From Nitrososphaerales archaeon (GTDB lineage Archaea > Thermoproteota > Nitrososphaeria > Nitrososphaerales > Gagatemarchaeaceae), in NCBI GenBank assembly GCA_030039795.1, contig JASHUU010000063.1:1-52228 (forward strand): a stretch of DNA of 52,228 nt, written 5' to 3'. This document shows positions 8,233 to 15,525 of the stretch, one piece after another (position 1 is the first letter of the stretch; every line of letters starts with the position of its first letter). Position numbers and translations under genes: made by a program. The notes under the pieces were generated by a model. The model did not search any database, was not told the DNA's origin, and was given only the letters and a program-made list of their open reading frames with translations.

Positions 8233-8252
8233 GCCTCTCTCCTTCGAGAGGC
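8233..8252. promoter_or_regulatory. Perfect 7-bp inverted repeat between divergent genes
   Basis: GCCTCTC and GAGAGGC are separated by 6 nt. The repeat lies between the TATA-like boxes of the divergent genes at 8163 and 8303, where no transcript needs to end. It therefore looks more like a protein-binding operator than a terminator. No regulator has been tied to it. Confidence 0.45.
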
Positions 8253-8270
8253 CCCGCTCCGGAAGTATAC

Positions 8271-8279
8271 CTTTTTACG
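8271..8279 (+). promoter_or_regulatory. TATA-like box for the zinc-ribbon gene
   Basis: CTTTTTACG, about 28 nt before the GTG at 8303, again fitting leaderless initiation. Confidence 0.5.
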
Positions 8280-8302
8280 GGGGCGCAAAGCGTCGCTCAA
8301 GT

Positions 8303-9394
8303 GTGAACTGCCCCAACTGTGGCGCGCAGCTTCCTGACGACGCGGCGTTCTGTTACAAGTGCGGGAACAAGACGAACCAGTCGGGCGGGGGTCAGCAGGG
8401 CCAGCCCAAGGGCGCGGGAGGTGCGGCACAGAAGCAGGAGCAGGTGATCGCCCCGTCGGGGGTGACTTCGATGAAGTGCCCGAGCTGCGGCGCGCCGATC
8501 TCGCCGAAGTTCGGAGAGATGGTCATCACGTGCGAGTATTGTGGGAGCGGGGTCACCCTTGGCACGCAGGGGTGGACAGGCATCCAGAAGCAGACGATGC
8601 TCCCTATCAAGGTGGCCACCATAGACCAGGTGAACGCCATCATCAAGCCTCTGATGGACAAGGGAATGCTTCACAGGCACCTGCAGGAGAGCTCCAAGCA
8701 AGAGGAGATGAGCCTCTCCTACGTGCCTTACTGGATCGTCAGCGTGTCGGCCCGGACGAGCGTCGTAGCGGCGAACCAGGCTGCCCAGATAGGGCAGGCG
8801 GCGACCACAGCGGCGCTGATGGGCGTGATACTCGGAGGGATGGGCGGCGGCTTTGGAGGCGGAGGGAGAGGAGGAGGCAGGAGGCGGGCGTTAGGACTCA
8901 GGGGGGCCGGCGGCGTCGGCCTGGCGTCGGGGTTCGCGCTCGGGAACTTCATGATGTTCGGCATGGGAGGGATGGGATATGGCGGGGGCGGCATGAAGAA
9001 GGCGGAACAGATGGATGCGAACTACAACTTCCCGGTCGTGGCGCTGAAGGCGCTCACGGAGTACCAGCCGAAGGACTACCAGTTCGACCTGGAAGGCAGG
9101 CAGCTCTTCGACATCACGAAGATCTCCAAGAGCGTGAAGGTGCTCAACGGGGACATCAGTGAGGAGGTCGCGAAGGCGCAGGCGAAGACGCTGGTGGACC
9201 AGCTGCAGTCGGAGAAGGCCCACGAGAAGTACCACATGATACAGCAGCTCACGACGCAGTCTGACGTAGGAGACGTGGAGCTGCTCCACTCTCCGATATG
9301 GTTCGCCAGGTACGACCACAAGGGGAAGAAGATTGTGCTCGTCATCGACGCCAACTCCGGACGAGTGATCAACAGCATGGGACTGAAGGATTGA
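8303..9394 (+). CDS. Double zinc-ribbon protein with glycine-rich middle
   Basis: 363 residues. Residues 3-21 form a zinc ribbon (CPNCGAQLPDDAAFCYKCG) and residues about 58-79 a second one (CPSCGAPIS ... CEYCG), joined by a Gly/Gln-rich linker. The middle (about 165-235) is an extremely Gly-rich, partly hydrophobic region (GGMGGGFGGGGRGGG, then FMMFGMGGMGYGGGG). It could be a flexible membrane-associating or low-complexity segment. The C-terminal 110 residues form an ordinary alpha/beta domain of unknown family. The GTG start at 8303 is set by the TATA-like box at 8271. No neighbour suggests a pathway. Confidence 0.8.
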   Translation: MNCPNCGAQLPDDAAFCYKCGNKTNQSGGGQQGQPKGAGGAAQKQEQVIAPSGVTSMKCPSCGAPISPKFGEMVITCEYCGSGVTLGTQGWTGIQKQTMLPIKVATIDQVNAIIKPLMDKGMLHRHLQESSKQEEMSLSYVPYWIVSVSARTSVVAANQAAQIGQAATTAALMGVILGGMGGGFGGGGRGGGRRRALGLRGAGGVGLASGFALGNFMMFGMGGMGYGGGGMKKAEQMDANYNFPVVALKALTEYQPKDYQFDLEGRQLFDITKISKSVKVLNGDISEEVAKAQAKTLVDQLQSEKAHEKYHMIQQLTTQSDVGDVELLHSPIWFARYDHKGKKIVLVIDANSGRVINSMGLKD

Positions 9395-9454
9395 AGAGAC
9401 AAAAGTACAATACCCGGTCTCCGCGGTGCCTGCCGTAAGAAGGGGGAAGCGAGA

Positions 9455-10528
9455 GTGAAGGCGTCCAAAATCATCATCGTGATAATCGTGGTCGTGGTCA
9501 TAGTCATAGCCGCGCTCGCGGCGCTGTCTCTGCTGGTGCCCTCCGGGCCTAGCAGCAAGGCGTGGAACACGGCGTACGGGTACCCCGTAGAGGTGGACGA
9601 CGCCTTCGGGGTGGGAGGCCAGCAGTGCGGGAGCTCGGGCACCTATGTGTACTGCGTAGGAGGGGCGGACGCGGACGGCGGGCCGCGCAACACGGTGTAC
9701 GCAGACACCCTTTCAAGCTCGGGCAACATCACCAACTGGATCGCGACGGCGGGCACCTACCCGGACAACATATACGCCCAGTCGTGCGTCACTTCTTCGG
9801 AGTATGTCTATTGCGTCGGGGGCAGCTACGACCCCGCGGGAGACGACGTGGCTTCGAGCTTCTACGCCCCGCTGCCGAGCGGAGGTCCGGTAGGGAACTG
9901 GACAGCCACGACGTCGTACCCGGTGCCGATCGACAGCGAGTCGTGCGTGGCGTCGTCGTCATACATCTACTGCGTGGCAGGAAACAACGAGACTGACGGC
10001 ACCTACGCGGACTCGACCAACAGCAGCGCCGTCTACTTCGCTTCTCTCTCTTCCAACGGCATAGGCGCGTGGAAGCCTAGCACGCCTTACCCCTCGGACG
10101 TCCTCTACCCCACGTGCTTCTCGTCGGGAGGGTACATCTACTGCGTGGGGGGAGCGGACACCGCCGACAACGCGGTGAGCGCGGCCTACTACGCGCCGCT
10201 CACGTCCTCGGGTGTAGGGGCCTGGACGGCGACGACGTCGTACAAGGTCACCGCCAGCGGGCAATCCTGCGCCGTGTATTCGGGATACGTCTACTGCGTC
10301 GGCGGGGAGGGCGAGTCATCCTTCATCAGCGGCGTGTACTACGCGCCTCTGACGTCGGCCGGCATAGGGAGCTGGACCCAGGCGTCGAGCTATCCGCTGA
10401 GCGTGGAGACGACCTGCGTGGTCGCCTCGGGCAACCTGTACTGCGTCGGCGGGTTCAACAACGGCGGCGAGTACAACAACGTCTACTATGCCTCTTTGTC
10501 CGCGCTGACCACCGCCGCGACAACCTGA
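9455..10528 (+). CDS. Membrane-anchored six-bladed kelch-like propeller with paired cysteines
   Basis: 357 residues. The first 28 are a signal anchor (KASK followed by about 22 Ile/Val/Leu/Ala residues), so the rest faces outside. The exterior part is six tandem repeats of about 48-58 residues, each built as Tyr-Pro ... C-x8-C-V-(G/A)-G ... YYAPL/YFASL ... W. The C-x8-C spacing is identical in all six, which predicts one disulfide inside each blade. The sixfold repetition fits a complete kelch-like beta-propeller. Asn-X-Ser/Thr sequons (GNITN, GNWTAT, TNSSAV) suit an exported archaeal glycoprotein. It starts at GTG 9455 after a purine-rich stretch. No catalytic residues are evident; adhesion or binding is an inference. 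Confidence 0.85.
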   Translation: MKASKIIIVIIVVVVIVIAALAALSLLVPSGPSSKAWNTAYGYPVEVDDAFGVGGQQCGSSGTYVYCVGGADADGGPRNTVYADTLSSSGNITNWIATAGTYPDNIYAQSCVTSSEYVYCVGGSYDPAGDDVASSFYAPLPSGGPVGNWTATTSYPVPIDSESCVASSSYIYCVAGNNETDGTYADSTNSSAVYFASLSSNGIGAWKPSTPYPSDVLYPTCFSSGGYIYCVGGADTADNAVSAAYYAPLTSSGVGAWTATTSYKVTASGQSCAVYSGYVYCVGGEGESSFISGVYYAPLTSAGIGSWTQASSYPLSVETTCVVASGNLYCVGGFNNGGEYNNVYYASLSALTTAATT

Positions 10529-10615
10529 GCGCCCCGGCGTTTTGCCGAGACAGGATAGTCAGGCGTCAGTTTCACTCGCCCCCCTTCTTCGTCGTGTGGC
10601 TGGCCCGGGCGAAGG

Positions 10616-10624
10616 CCTTATACC
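10616..10624 (+). promoter_or_regulatory. TATA-like box for the alpha/beta hydrolase
   Basis: CCTTATACC, centred 27 nt before the GTG at 10647. It decides that start over the upstream ATG at 10542, which would put the promoter inside the gene. Confidence 0.6.
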
Positions 10625-10646
10625 GACAGACAGGGCTCACGGCTCT

Positions 10647-11348
10647 GTGACGCGGTTCGTGCTTGTCCCTGGCGCGTGGCTGGGGGCGTGGGCGTGGAAG
10701 GATGTGGTTCCGCTCCTGGAGAAGCAGGGGCACTCCGCGTACCCGGTCACGCTGACAGGCATGGGCGAGAGGGCCCACCTCGCCTCGAGGGAGGTAGGGA
10801 TGGAGACCGCCGTCCAGGACGTCGTGAACGTCGTAAAGTACAACGAGGTTGAGGACTTCGTGCTCGCCGGACACAGCTTCGCGGGGAAGGTGGCTGCCGT
10901 AGTGGCGGACCGCCTGCATGAGAGCGTCAAGAAGGTGATATACGTCGACGCGTTCCGGCCGGAGAAGGTCAGGACGCCCCAGGGCGCGTTCAACCCTGCC
11001 GCCGAGTTCGGGCCGCCGCCTCAAGGCGGGTACGCGATCCCGCTCACAGAGCAGACTGTCGACAGGATCGGCAGGGATGTCGCGGGGTCGAGCCGAAGGC
11101 GGATGATGTCGCTGGCGACGCCGTGGCCGGTCAAGCTCGGCACGGACCCGATAACACTGACCCAGAGCTACGACGACGTGAAGGAGGCATACATCTTCTG
11201 CACCCAGAGCGGCGACCCTGTAGACGAGATCGTCGCCGGGAAGTGGGGGAAGCTGGACGGCCCATACAAGCTCATGGAGACGGGCCACTGGCCGATGATA
11301 ACCAGGCCCGAAGAGCTGGCGAGCGACCTGGTCTCCTTGGCAAAGTGA
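10647..11348 (+). CDS. Alpha/beta hydrolase, EstC/methylesterase-like
   Basis: 233 residues from the leaderless GTG at 10647 (FVLVPGAWLGAWAWKDV at the N-terminus, the oxyanion-hole strand of the fold). The nucleophile elbow is AGHSFAGKV (about 72-80). The acid is probably the Asp of QSGDPVDE and the base the His of METGHWPMI. This arrangement resembles the small plant-type methylesterase/hydroxynitrile lyase/EstC group within the alpha/beta hydrolases, acting on small esters. The substrate cannot be told from sequence. It stands alone, convergent with the tRNA-Arg gene. The protein is cytoplasmic, with no signal peptide. Confidence 0.85.
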   Translation: MTRFVLVPGAWLGAWAWKDVVPLLEKQGHSAYPVTLTGMGERAHLASREVGMETAVQDVVNVVKYNEVEDFVLAGHSFAGKVAAVVADRLHESVKKVIYVDAFRPEKVRTPQGAFNPAAEFGPPPQGGYAIPLTEQTVDRIGRDVAGSSRRRMMSLATPWPVKLGTDPITLTQSYDDVKEAYIFCTQSGDPVDEIVAGKWGKLDGPYKLMETGHWPMITRPEELASDLVSLAK

Positions 11349-11418
11349 GGGCGACCTGAGGCGAGTGCCGTAAGGGCCTGGCCCACCTGGTACCTTGAGG
11401 GAGTCGGAGATTTCTGAG

Positions 11419-11510
11419 CGGGCCCGGTGGGATTCGAACCCATGGTTTCTGAGGCGTTTGCACTTCAGCTCCGAAGGCTGACGCCTTAATCCGTGCTAGG
11501 CTACGGGCCC
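11419..11510 (-). tRNA. tRNA-Arg(TCG) with probable 16-nt intron in the variable region
   Basis: A 92-nt cloverleaf on the minus strand. It has acceptor GGGCCCG/CGGGCCC with discriminator G and no encoded CCA, a GCCT/AGGC D stem, and anticodon stem TCAGC/GCTGA with loop CTTCGGA (anticodon TCG at 11472-11474). The T arm is xTGGG-TTCGAAT-CCCAx with one mismatched closing pair. The body closely resembles crenarchaeal tRNA-Arg. The variable region has 21 nt where 5 are expected. Removing 11447-11462 (16 nt) leaves a normal 76-nt tRNA. CTGA (exon) pairs with TCAG (insert), flanked by 3-nt bulges AGT and AAA in the bulge-helix-bulge layout. That predicts an intron at position 45/46. Confidence 0.85.
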
Positions 11511-11530
11511 GAGGAACGACGACGCGCGTA

Positions 11531-11540
11531 GGTAATTAAG
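11531..11540 (-). promoter_or_regulatory. TATA box of tRNA-Arg, overlapping the mtnA stop codon
   Basis: On the minus strand it reads CTTAATTACC, centred about 26 nt before the tRNA 5' end. The TAA stop of mtnA lies inside it. Confidence 0.6.
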
Positions 11541-12576
11541 CCATAGAGCGGGCGATCGAAGTCTCGAGAGGAGGTTCGATCATGCCTCTGTCTGACACGA
11601 TTGCCGTCACCAGGTCCGGCGGCGTGACGTCGAAGGCAGGGTTCGAGACGGGCACTCCTACCGGGGCCACCCTCCGGCGGCCGACCCGGACTACTTCGTC
11701 CGCGCCCCTCTCTTCGATGGTGACCTGTTCGTGAGTCCGCCTGAGGTCGAACGTCGAAGCAGGCGCCGCGGGGTAGAACGGCACCCGGTGCCTGCTCGCG
11801 AGGACAGCCTCCTGATACGTCCCTATCTTGTTGAAGACGTACCCGTCCTTGGTGACCCTGTCGGCCCCTACCACGACCTTGTCTACAAGTCCGAGGCTCA
11901 TCATGTGGCCCACGGCCGTGTCCGCGATCAGCCTGCAGTCTATCCCGTCTGTGACCAGCTCGAAGGCGGTCAGCCGAGCCCCCTGCAGCGCCGGTCTGGT
12001 CTCGGGGACGAGGACCTTCACCATCTTGCCCTCTTCGACCGCGGCCCTTACGACGCCGAGCGCGGTGCCGTAGCCCACAGTCGCGAGCGACCCTGCGTTG
12101 CACTGCGTGAGCACCGTGTCTCCGTCCTCGATCAGGTGGGCCCCCGCCCTTCCTAGCCTCTTGTTCGCCGCCACGTCCTCCTCTTCCATCGCCTTGGCTT
12201 CGGACGCCGCCCTCTCCTTGGCGTCCCCGACGGACGTCGCCGCGAGCGTGGCACGAAGGACCCTGTCGACTCCCCAGAAAAGGTTGACCGCCGTCGGGCG
12301 CGTCGACTTCAGCAGCGCGGCCTTCGTCTGAAGGCCCTTCGCCAGTTCGGCCATCGTCGTGGCCTTCGAGTTGACCGCTGCGAGCGCCAGCCCCATCCCT
12401 GCGGCGACCCCTATGGCGGGCGCTCCCCTTACCACCATCGTCTTGATCGCAGAGGCCACCTCCTCCGGCGTGGAGAGGGCGACGTAGACGAGCTTAGCCG
12501 GGAGCGCGGTCTGGTCGATCATCCTCACCCTCCTCCCTTCCCATGTGACCGTCCTCGTGGTGAAGAAGTCTGTCAA
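11536..12576 (-). CDS. mtnA: S-methyl-5-thioribose-1-phosphate isomerase
   Basis: 346 residues, the length of the MtnA/eIF2B-like isomerase family. It converts methylthioribose-1-phosphate to the ribulose form in methionine salvage. Seen are the N-terminal VRGAPAIGVAAG motif (about 49-60), the catalytic-Cys segment LTQCNAGSLATVGYGTA (about 156-172) and the catalytic-Asp segment VVVGADRVTKDGYVFNKIGT (about 236-255). These separate it from the regulatory eIF2B subunits. In archaea a close paralogue is ribose-1,5-bisphosphate isomerase of the AMP pathway, but the intact QCNAG motif and length favour MtnA. It starts at ATG 12576 at leaderless distance from a TATA-like box at 12601. tRNA-Arg lies directly downstream. 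Confidence 0.88.
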   Translation of the reverse strand: MTDFFTTRTVTWEGRRVRMIDQTALPAKLVYVALSTPEEVASAIKTMVVRGAPAIGVAAGMGLALAAVNSKATTMAELAKGLQTKAALLKSTRPTAVNLFWGVDRVLRATLAATSVGDAKERAASEAKAMEEEDVAANKRLGRAGAHLIEDGDTVLTQCNAGSLATVGYGTALGVVRAAVEEGKMVKVLVPETRPALQGARLTAFELVTDGIDCRLIADTAVGHMMSLGLVDKVVVGADRVTKDGYVFNKIGTYQEAVLASRHRVPFYPAAPASTFDLRRTHEQVTIEERGADEVVRVGRRRVAPVGVPVSNPAFDVTPPDLVTAIVSDRGMIEPPLETSIARSMA

Positions 12577-12600
12577 TCACGCCAAGAAAGGCGGCTCGGG

Positions 12601-12610
12601 CTCTAAAGCG
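12601..12610 (-). promoter_or_regulatory. TATA-like box of mtnA
   Basis: On the minus strand it reads CGCTTTAGAG, about 28 nt before the ATG at 12576. Confidence 0.5.
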
Positions 12611-12631
12611 TTTCTTGCTGCACGTCGAACC

Positions 12632-12639
12632 TTCAAATA
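12632..12639 (+). promoter_or_regulatory. TATA-like box for the splicing-endonuclease-like gene
   Basis: TTCAAATA, about 24 nt before the GTG at 12659. With the box at 12601 it forms a compact divergent promoter. Confidence 0.45.
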
Positions 12640-12658
12640 GACTCCTGGAGCGGAACCC

Positions 12659-13213
12659 GTGGGTTTCATGGAGACCACCCCGGACGCGGAGCAGGCCAGG
12701 CCGTTCTCGGCGGTCATCTCCGGGGGCGCGGTGTCCGTCGTAGACCGAGACAGGTTCGGCGAGCTGGAAGGGGCAGGGTATGGGACGAAGGACGAGGACG
12801 GCCTCACGCTGAGAGACTACGAGACGCTCTACCTGCTCTACTCCAAGAAGCTTGAGCTGCGGGACGGGGAAGGCAAGGCGGTCGGGTTCTCGGCTCTCGC
12901 GGAGGCTGCGCAGAAGCGCGCGGGGGACTCCTGGACGAAGTTCGTCATATACCGCGACCTCAGGAGCAGAGGGTACGTGGTGCGTGAGGGGTTCGGCTTC
13001 GGGACCGACCTGAGGGTGTACGAGAGGGGCGACTACCCCAAGAAGGCTGCGAAGTACGTGGTCTTCGCCTTGGACGAAGGGATAGAGAAGAGCGTGGCCG
13101 AGCTCCAAAAGTCAGTCAGGGAGATGGCGAAGATGGGAAAGGAGGCGATCATAGCGGTGATAGAGAGGAGAGGCGAGGTGATCTACTACAAGGTAAGCAG
13201 GGCAAGGTTCTGA
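12659..13213 (+). CDS. tRNA-splicing endonuclease-like subunit lacking the catalytic His
   Basis: 184 residues with the EndA fold: an N-terminal alpha/beta domain, then the nuclease domain with FVIYRDLRSRGYVVREG, FGFGTDLRVYERG and a C-terminal strand pair (EVIYYKVSR). Active EndA uses a Tyr-His-Lys triad. Tyr is present (VYERG) and a Lys is in place (GKEAIIAV), but the residue expected as His, before the KYVV strand, is Ala (PKKAAKYVV). This fits a structural subunit of a heteromeric (alpha-beta)2 enzyme, with the catalytic subunit encoded elsewhere. The enzyme removes introns from BHB motifs; two tRNA genes in this window carry such introns. The GTG at 12659 suits a leaderless start; ATG 12668 is possible. 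Confidence 0.85.
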   Translation: MGFMETTPDAEQARPFSAVISGGAVSVVDRDRFGELEGAGYGTKDEDGLTLRDYETLYLLYSKKLELRDGEGKAVGFSALAEAAQKRAGDSWTKFVIYRDLRSRGYVVREGFGFGTDLRVYERGDYPKKAAKYVVFALDEGIEKSVAELQKSVREMAKMGKEAIIAVIERRGEVIYYKVSRARF

Positions 13214-13218
13214 GCCGG

Positions 13219-14070
13219 TTGAACGCGAGAGCGTACTTCGCGCTGGTCAGGCCCGTCAACTGCGCGATGATCGGGTTCGCGGTGGTCATCGGCTTCTTCG
13301 TGTCGAGGCCCTCGGTGGCGTCTCTCTCCTGGCTCCAGGTCGGGCTCGGGTTTCTGACGGGCTTCTTCGTGTGCGCGTACTCGATGGTCGTGAACGACGC
13401 CTACGACGTCGAGGTCGACAAGGTGAACAGGCCGGAGAGGCCCATCCCCAGCGGAGAGGTTTCGCTGGGCTCCGCGTACCGGTTCGCGATGGCGCTCCTG
13501 CTCGCCGGGCTCGCGTGCTCGGCGCTCAGCCTGAACCTCGGCGCCCTCGTCATAGCGGCCGTCTACGCGCTCCTCTCGTGGATCTACAACGCTGCCGCCA
13601 AGAAGACGGGCCTTCCCGGGAACCTGATCGTCGCCTCGTCCCTGGCGATACCCTTCATCTATGGCGGGGTGGTCTCCGACGGGAGCTTCGCGGGGTCGCT
13701 GCTTCTGATGATGGCGCTCACCGCGTTCTTCTCGGGCGTGGGCAGGGAGGTGGTCAAGGCGATGGCGGACGTCGAGGGGGACGCGAAGAGAGGCGTCCGC
13801 TCGGTCGCCAGGAGCAGGGGACAGCGCGCGGCCGCGGCCGTGGGCGCTTCGTTCTTCCTGCTCGCCGTGCTGGCGAGCTGGGCGCCGCTCTTCGCCGGCA
13901 TAGCGAACGGGCTCTACAGGTTCGGGGTGGCGGTCCCCGACGCGGTGTTCGTGTCGCTCGCCGCCGCGATCCTCGCGAAGCCGGACGCCGTCAGGGCCCA
14001 CACCGTCAAGGGCTACGCCCTCCTCGGCATGACCTTGGGCCTCGTGGTGTTCATCGGAGGGGCTCTCTAG
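13219..14070 (+). CDS. UbiA-family prenyltransferase, probable geranylgeranylglyceryl phosphate geranylgeranyltransferase
   Basis: 283 residues with about eight to nine hydrophobic helices, an integral membrane enzyme. The first Asp-rich motif is VVNDAYDVEVDKVNRPERPI (about 59-78), the N-D-x2-D-x3-D signature that binds the prenyl diphosphate through Mg. The second is KAMADVEGDAKRG (about 179-191). In archaea this subgroup (DGGGP synthase) adds the second geranylgeranyl chain to glycerol-1-phosphate lipids. Other UbiA members make quinones or heme O, so the substrate is inferred from family and domain. It starts at TTG 13219, 5 nt after the endonuclease-like gene, and abuts rfcL, so the three form one transcript. 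Confidence 0.85.
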   Translation: MNARAYFALVRPVNCAMIGFAVVIGFFVSRPSVASLSWLQVGLGFLTGFFVCAYSMVVNDAYDVEVDKVNRPERPIPSGEVSLGSAYRFAMALLLAGLACSALSLNLGALVIAAVYALLSWIYNAAAKKTGLPGNLIVASSLAIPFIYGGVVSDGSFAGSLLLMMALTAFFSGVGREVVKAMADVEGDAKRGVRSVARSRGQRAAAAVGASFFLLAVLASWAPLFAGIANGLYRFGVAVPDAVFVSLAAAILAKPDAVRAHTVKGYALLGMTLGLVVFIGGAL

Positions 14071-15252
14071 GTGTGGTCGGAGAAGTACAGGCCCGCGTCT
14101 CTGGGCGCGATGGCGGGGAGCTCCGAGGAAAGGGAGAGGCTCAGTCTCTGGCTCAAGAGATGGAAGCGCGGGACGAAGTCCGCGCTCCTGGTGGGCCCTC
14201 CCGGGACAGGCAAGACGACGACGGTGCACCTCGCAGCCAAGGAGCTCGGCCTGCAGCTGGTGGAGCTGAACGCGAGCGACGCAAGGACGAAAGATAAGCT
14301 GTCCAAGGCCATCGGAGAGCTGATGGCGAGCGCGTCGCTGTCAGGGTCGAGGTCGCTCATCTTCCTTGACGAGGTCGACGGGCTGTCGGGGCGCTCGGAC
14401 TACGGCGCCATCGAGTACATCAAGGAGGCGGTGAAGAAGAGCGAGAGCCCGATCGTGATGGCTGCGAACGACCCCGAGTCCGACGAGGTCAGGAAGCTCG
14501 CGGGCGTGACGACGAGGTTCGACTTCAGGAAGCTTGACAGGGAGGCGGTCGAGGGACGGCTGGCCGAGATAGCGGAGAGCGAGGGAGCCCAACTGGGGGA
14601 GGGCGAGCTTGCGAGGATCTCGCAGGCCGCCGACGGCGACGTCAGGGTGGCGATCAACCTCCTGCAGTCAGGCGGGAGCGCGACGAAGGACGTTGAAGTC
14701 ACCTCGCAGGAGTCGATCGACGCCTTCTTCGACGCGGCCGACGTAAGGGCGGCGCAGAAGGCGCTCAGGGCCTACCCCGGCCCTCCCAGAGACAAGATGC
14801 GGGACCTGTTCCACTCCGTGGTGAAGGCGAAGGTGCACGAGTCGAGGAAGGGCGACGCCCTGGAAGCCCTGTCGAGGGCAGACGTCATGATGGGCAGGAT
14901 GGTCAGAGGGAGGGACTGGAGGCTGCTAAGGTACCTCGACTCCTTCCTGGCCGCGGAGCTGTGGACCGCTCTGGGGGACGGGGGAGCGAGGTTCGCCAGG
15001 GACCCGGTGCCGTGGATGATGCAGCTGAGGATATGGAACGACTCGAGGAAGATAAGGGATGTCGGCGCCCTGGTCGGCGGGCGGCTGGGGACGAGCCAGA
15101 GAGGCGCCGTCGTGGAGGACATGCCGTACATCCTGGCCATGTGCGCAGGGAGGGAGTTCAGGGACGCCTTCGTGGAGAGCCTCGGCCTGGAGGAGAACTA
15201 CGCCGACTTCCTCGAGAAGGAGGCATTCAGGTCTGGCCGGGGCGCGCGCTAG
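14071..15252 (+). CDS. rfcL: Replication factor C large subunit
   Basis: 393 residues. RFC loads the PCNA clamp. The N-terminus WSEKYRPASLGAM is typical of clamp loaders, followed by Walker A GPPGTGKTT (about 48-56), LNASDARTKDKL (about 69-80), Walker B FLDEVDGL (about 94-101) and sensor 1 AANDPES. The large subunit is recognised by its own N-terminal spacing and long C-terminal half. The usual basic C-terminal tail with a PIP box is very short here (ends RSGRGAR). The GTG at 14071 directly follows the UbiA stop. The gene ends with a 4-nt convergent overlap with the winged-helix gene. Confidence 0.93.
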   Translation: MWSEKYRPASLGAMAGSSEERERLSLWLKRWKRGTKSALLVGPPGTGKTTTVHLAAKELGLQLVELNASDARTKDKLSKAIGELMASASLSGSRSLIFLDEVDGLSGRSDYGAIEYIKEAVKKSESPIVMAANDPESDEVRKLAGVTTRFDFRKLDREAVEGRLAEIAESEGAQLGEGELARISQAADGDVRVAINLLQSGGSATKDVEVTSQESIDAFFDAADVRAAQKALRAYPGPPRDKMRDLFHSVVKAKVHESRKGDALEALSRADVMMGRMVRGRDWRLLRYLDSFLAAELWTALGDGGARFARDPVPWMMQLRIWNDSRKIRDVGALVGGRLGTSQRGAVVEDMPYILAMCAGREFRDAFVESLGLEENYADFLEKEAFRSGRGAR

Positions 15253-15518
15253 GCCTGCGCGAACGCGGGCTCGCCTGCGGTCTTCCAGTCCTGCAGGAAC
15301 CTTTCGAGGGCCGCGACGATCGGGCTGGCGCGCTCTACCCGGAAGATCCTGATCCTGTTGAACCTCTTCTCCGTGAGGAGTCCCGACCTCACGAGGTACT
15401 CGAGATGCCGGGCGGTGGAGGAGTGCGAGAGGCCTGCCCTCCTGGTGACCTCCGATATGTTGAGCTCGCCCGCGTCCATCATCACGGTCAGGACCTTGGT
15501 CCTGCCGTAGGACGACAT
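15249..15518 (-). CDS. Winged-helix transcription regulator
   Basis: 89 residues. It is an ArsR/MarR-like winged helix: helix-turn-helix NISEVTRRAGLSHSSTARHLEYLVRSG (about 19-45) and wing LLTEKRFNRIRIFRVERASP. A short C-terminal helix may serve dimerisation. There are no Cys residues for metal sensing. The gene starts 7 nt after the cdc6 stop on the same strand, so both are probably on one transcript. This could make it a regulator of, or co-regulated with, the replication initiator. The target is unknown. Confidence 0.8.
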   Translation of the reverse strand: MSSYGRTKVLTVMMDAGELNISEVTRRAGLSHSSTARHLEYLVRSGLLTEKRFNRIRIFRVERASPIVAALERFLQDWKTAGEPAFAQA

Positions 15519-15525
15519 CAGCCGT

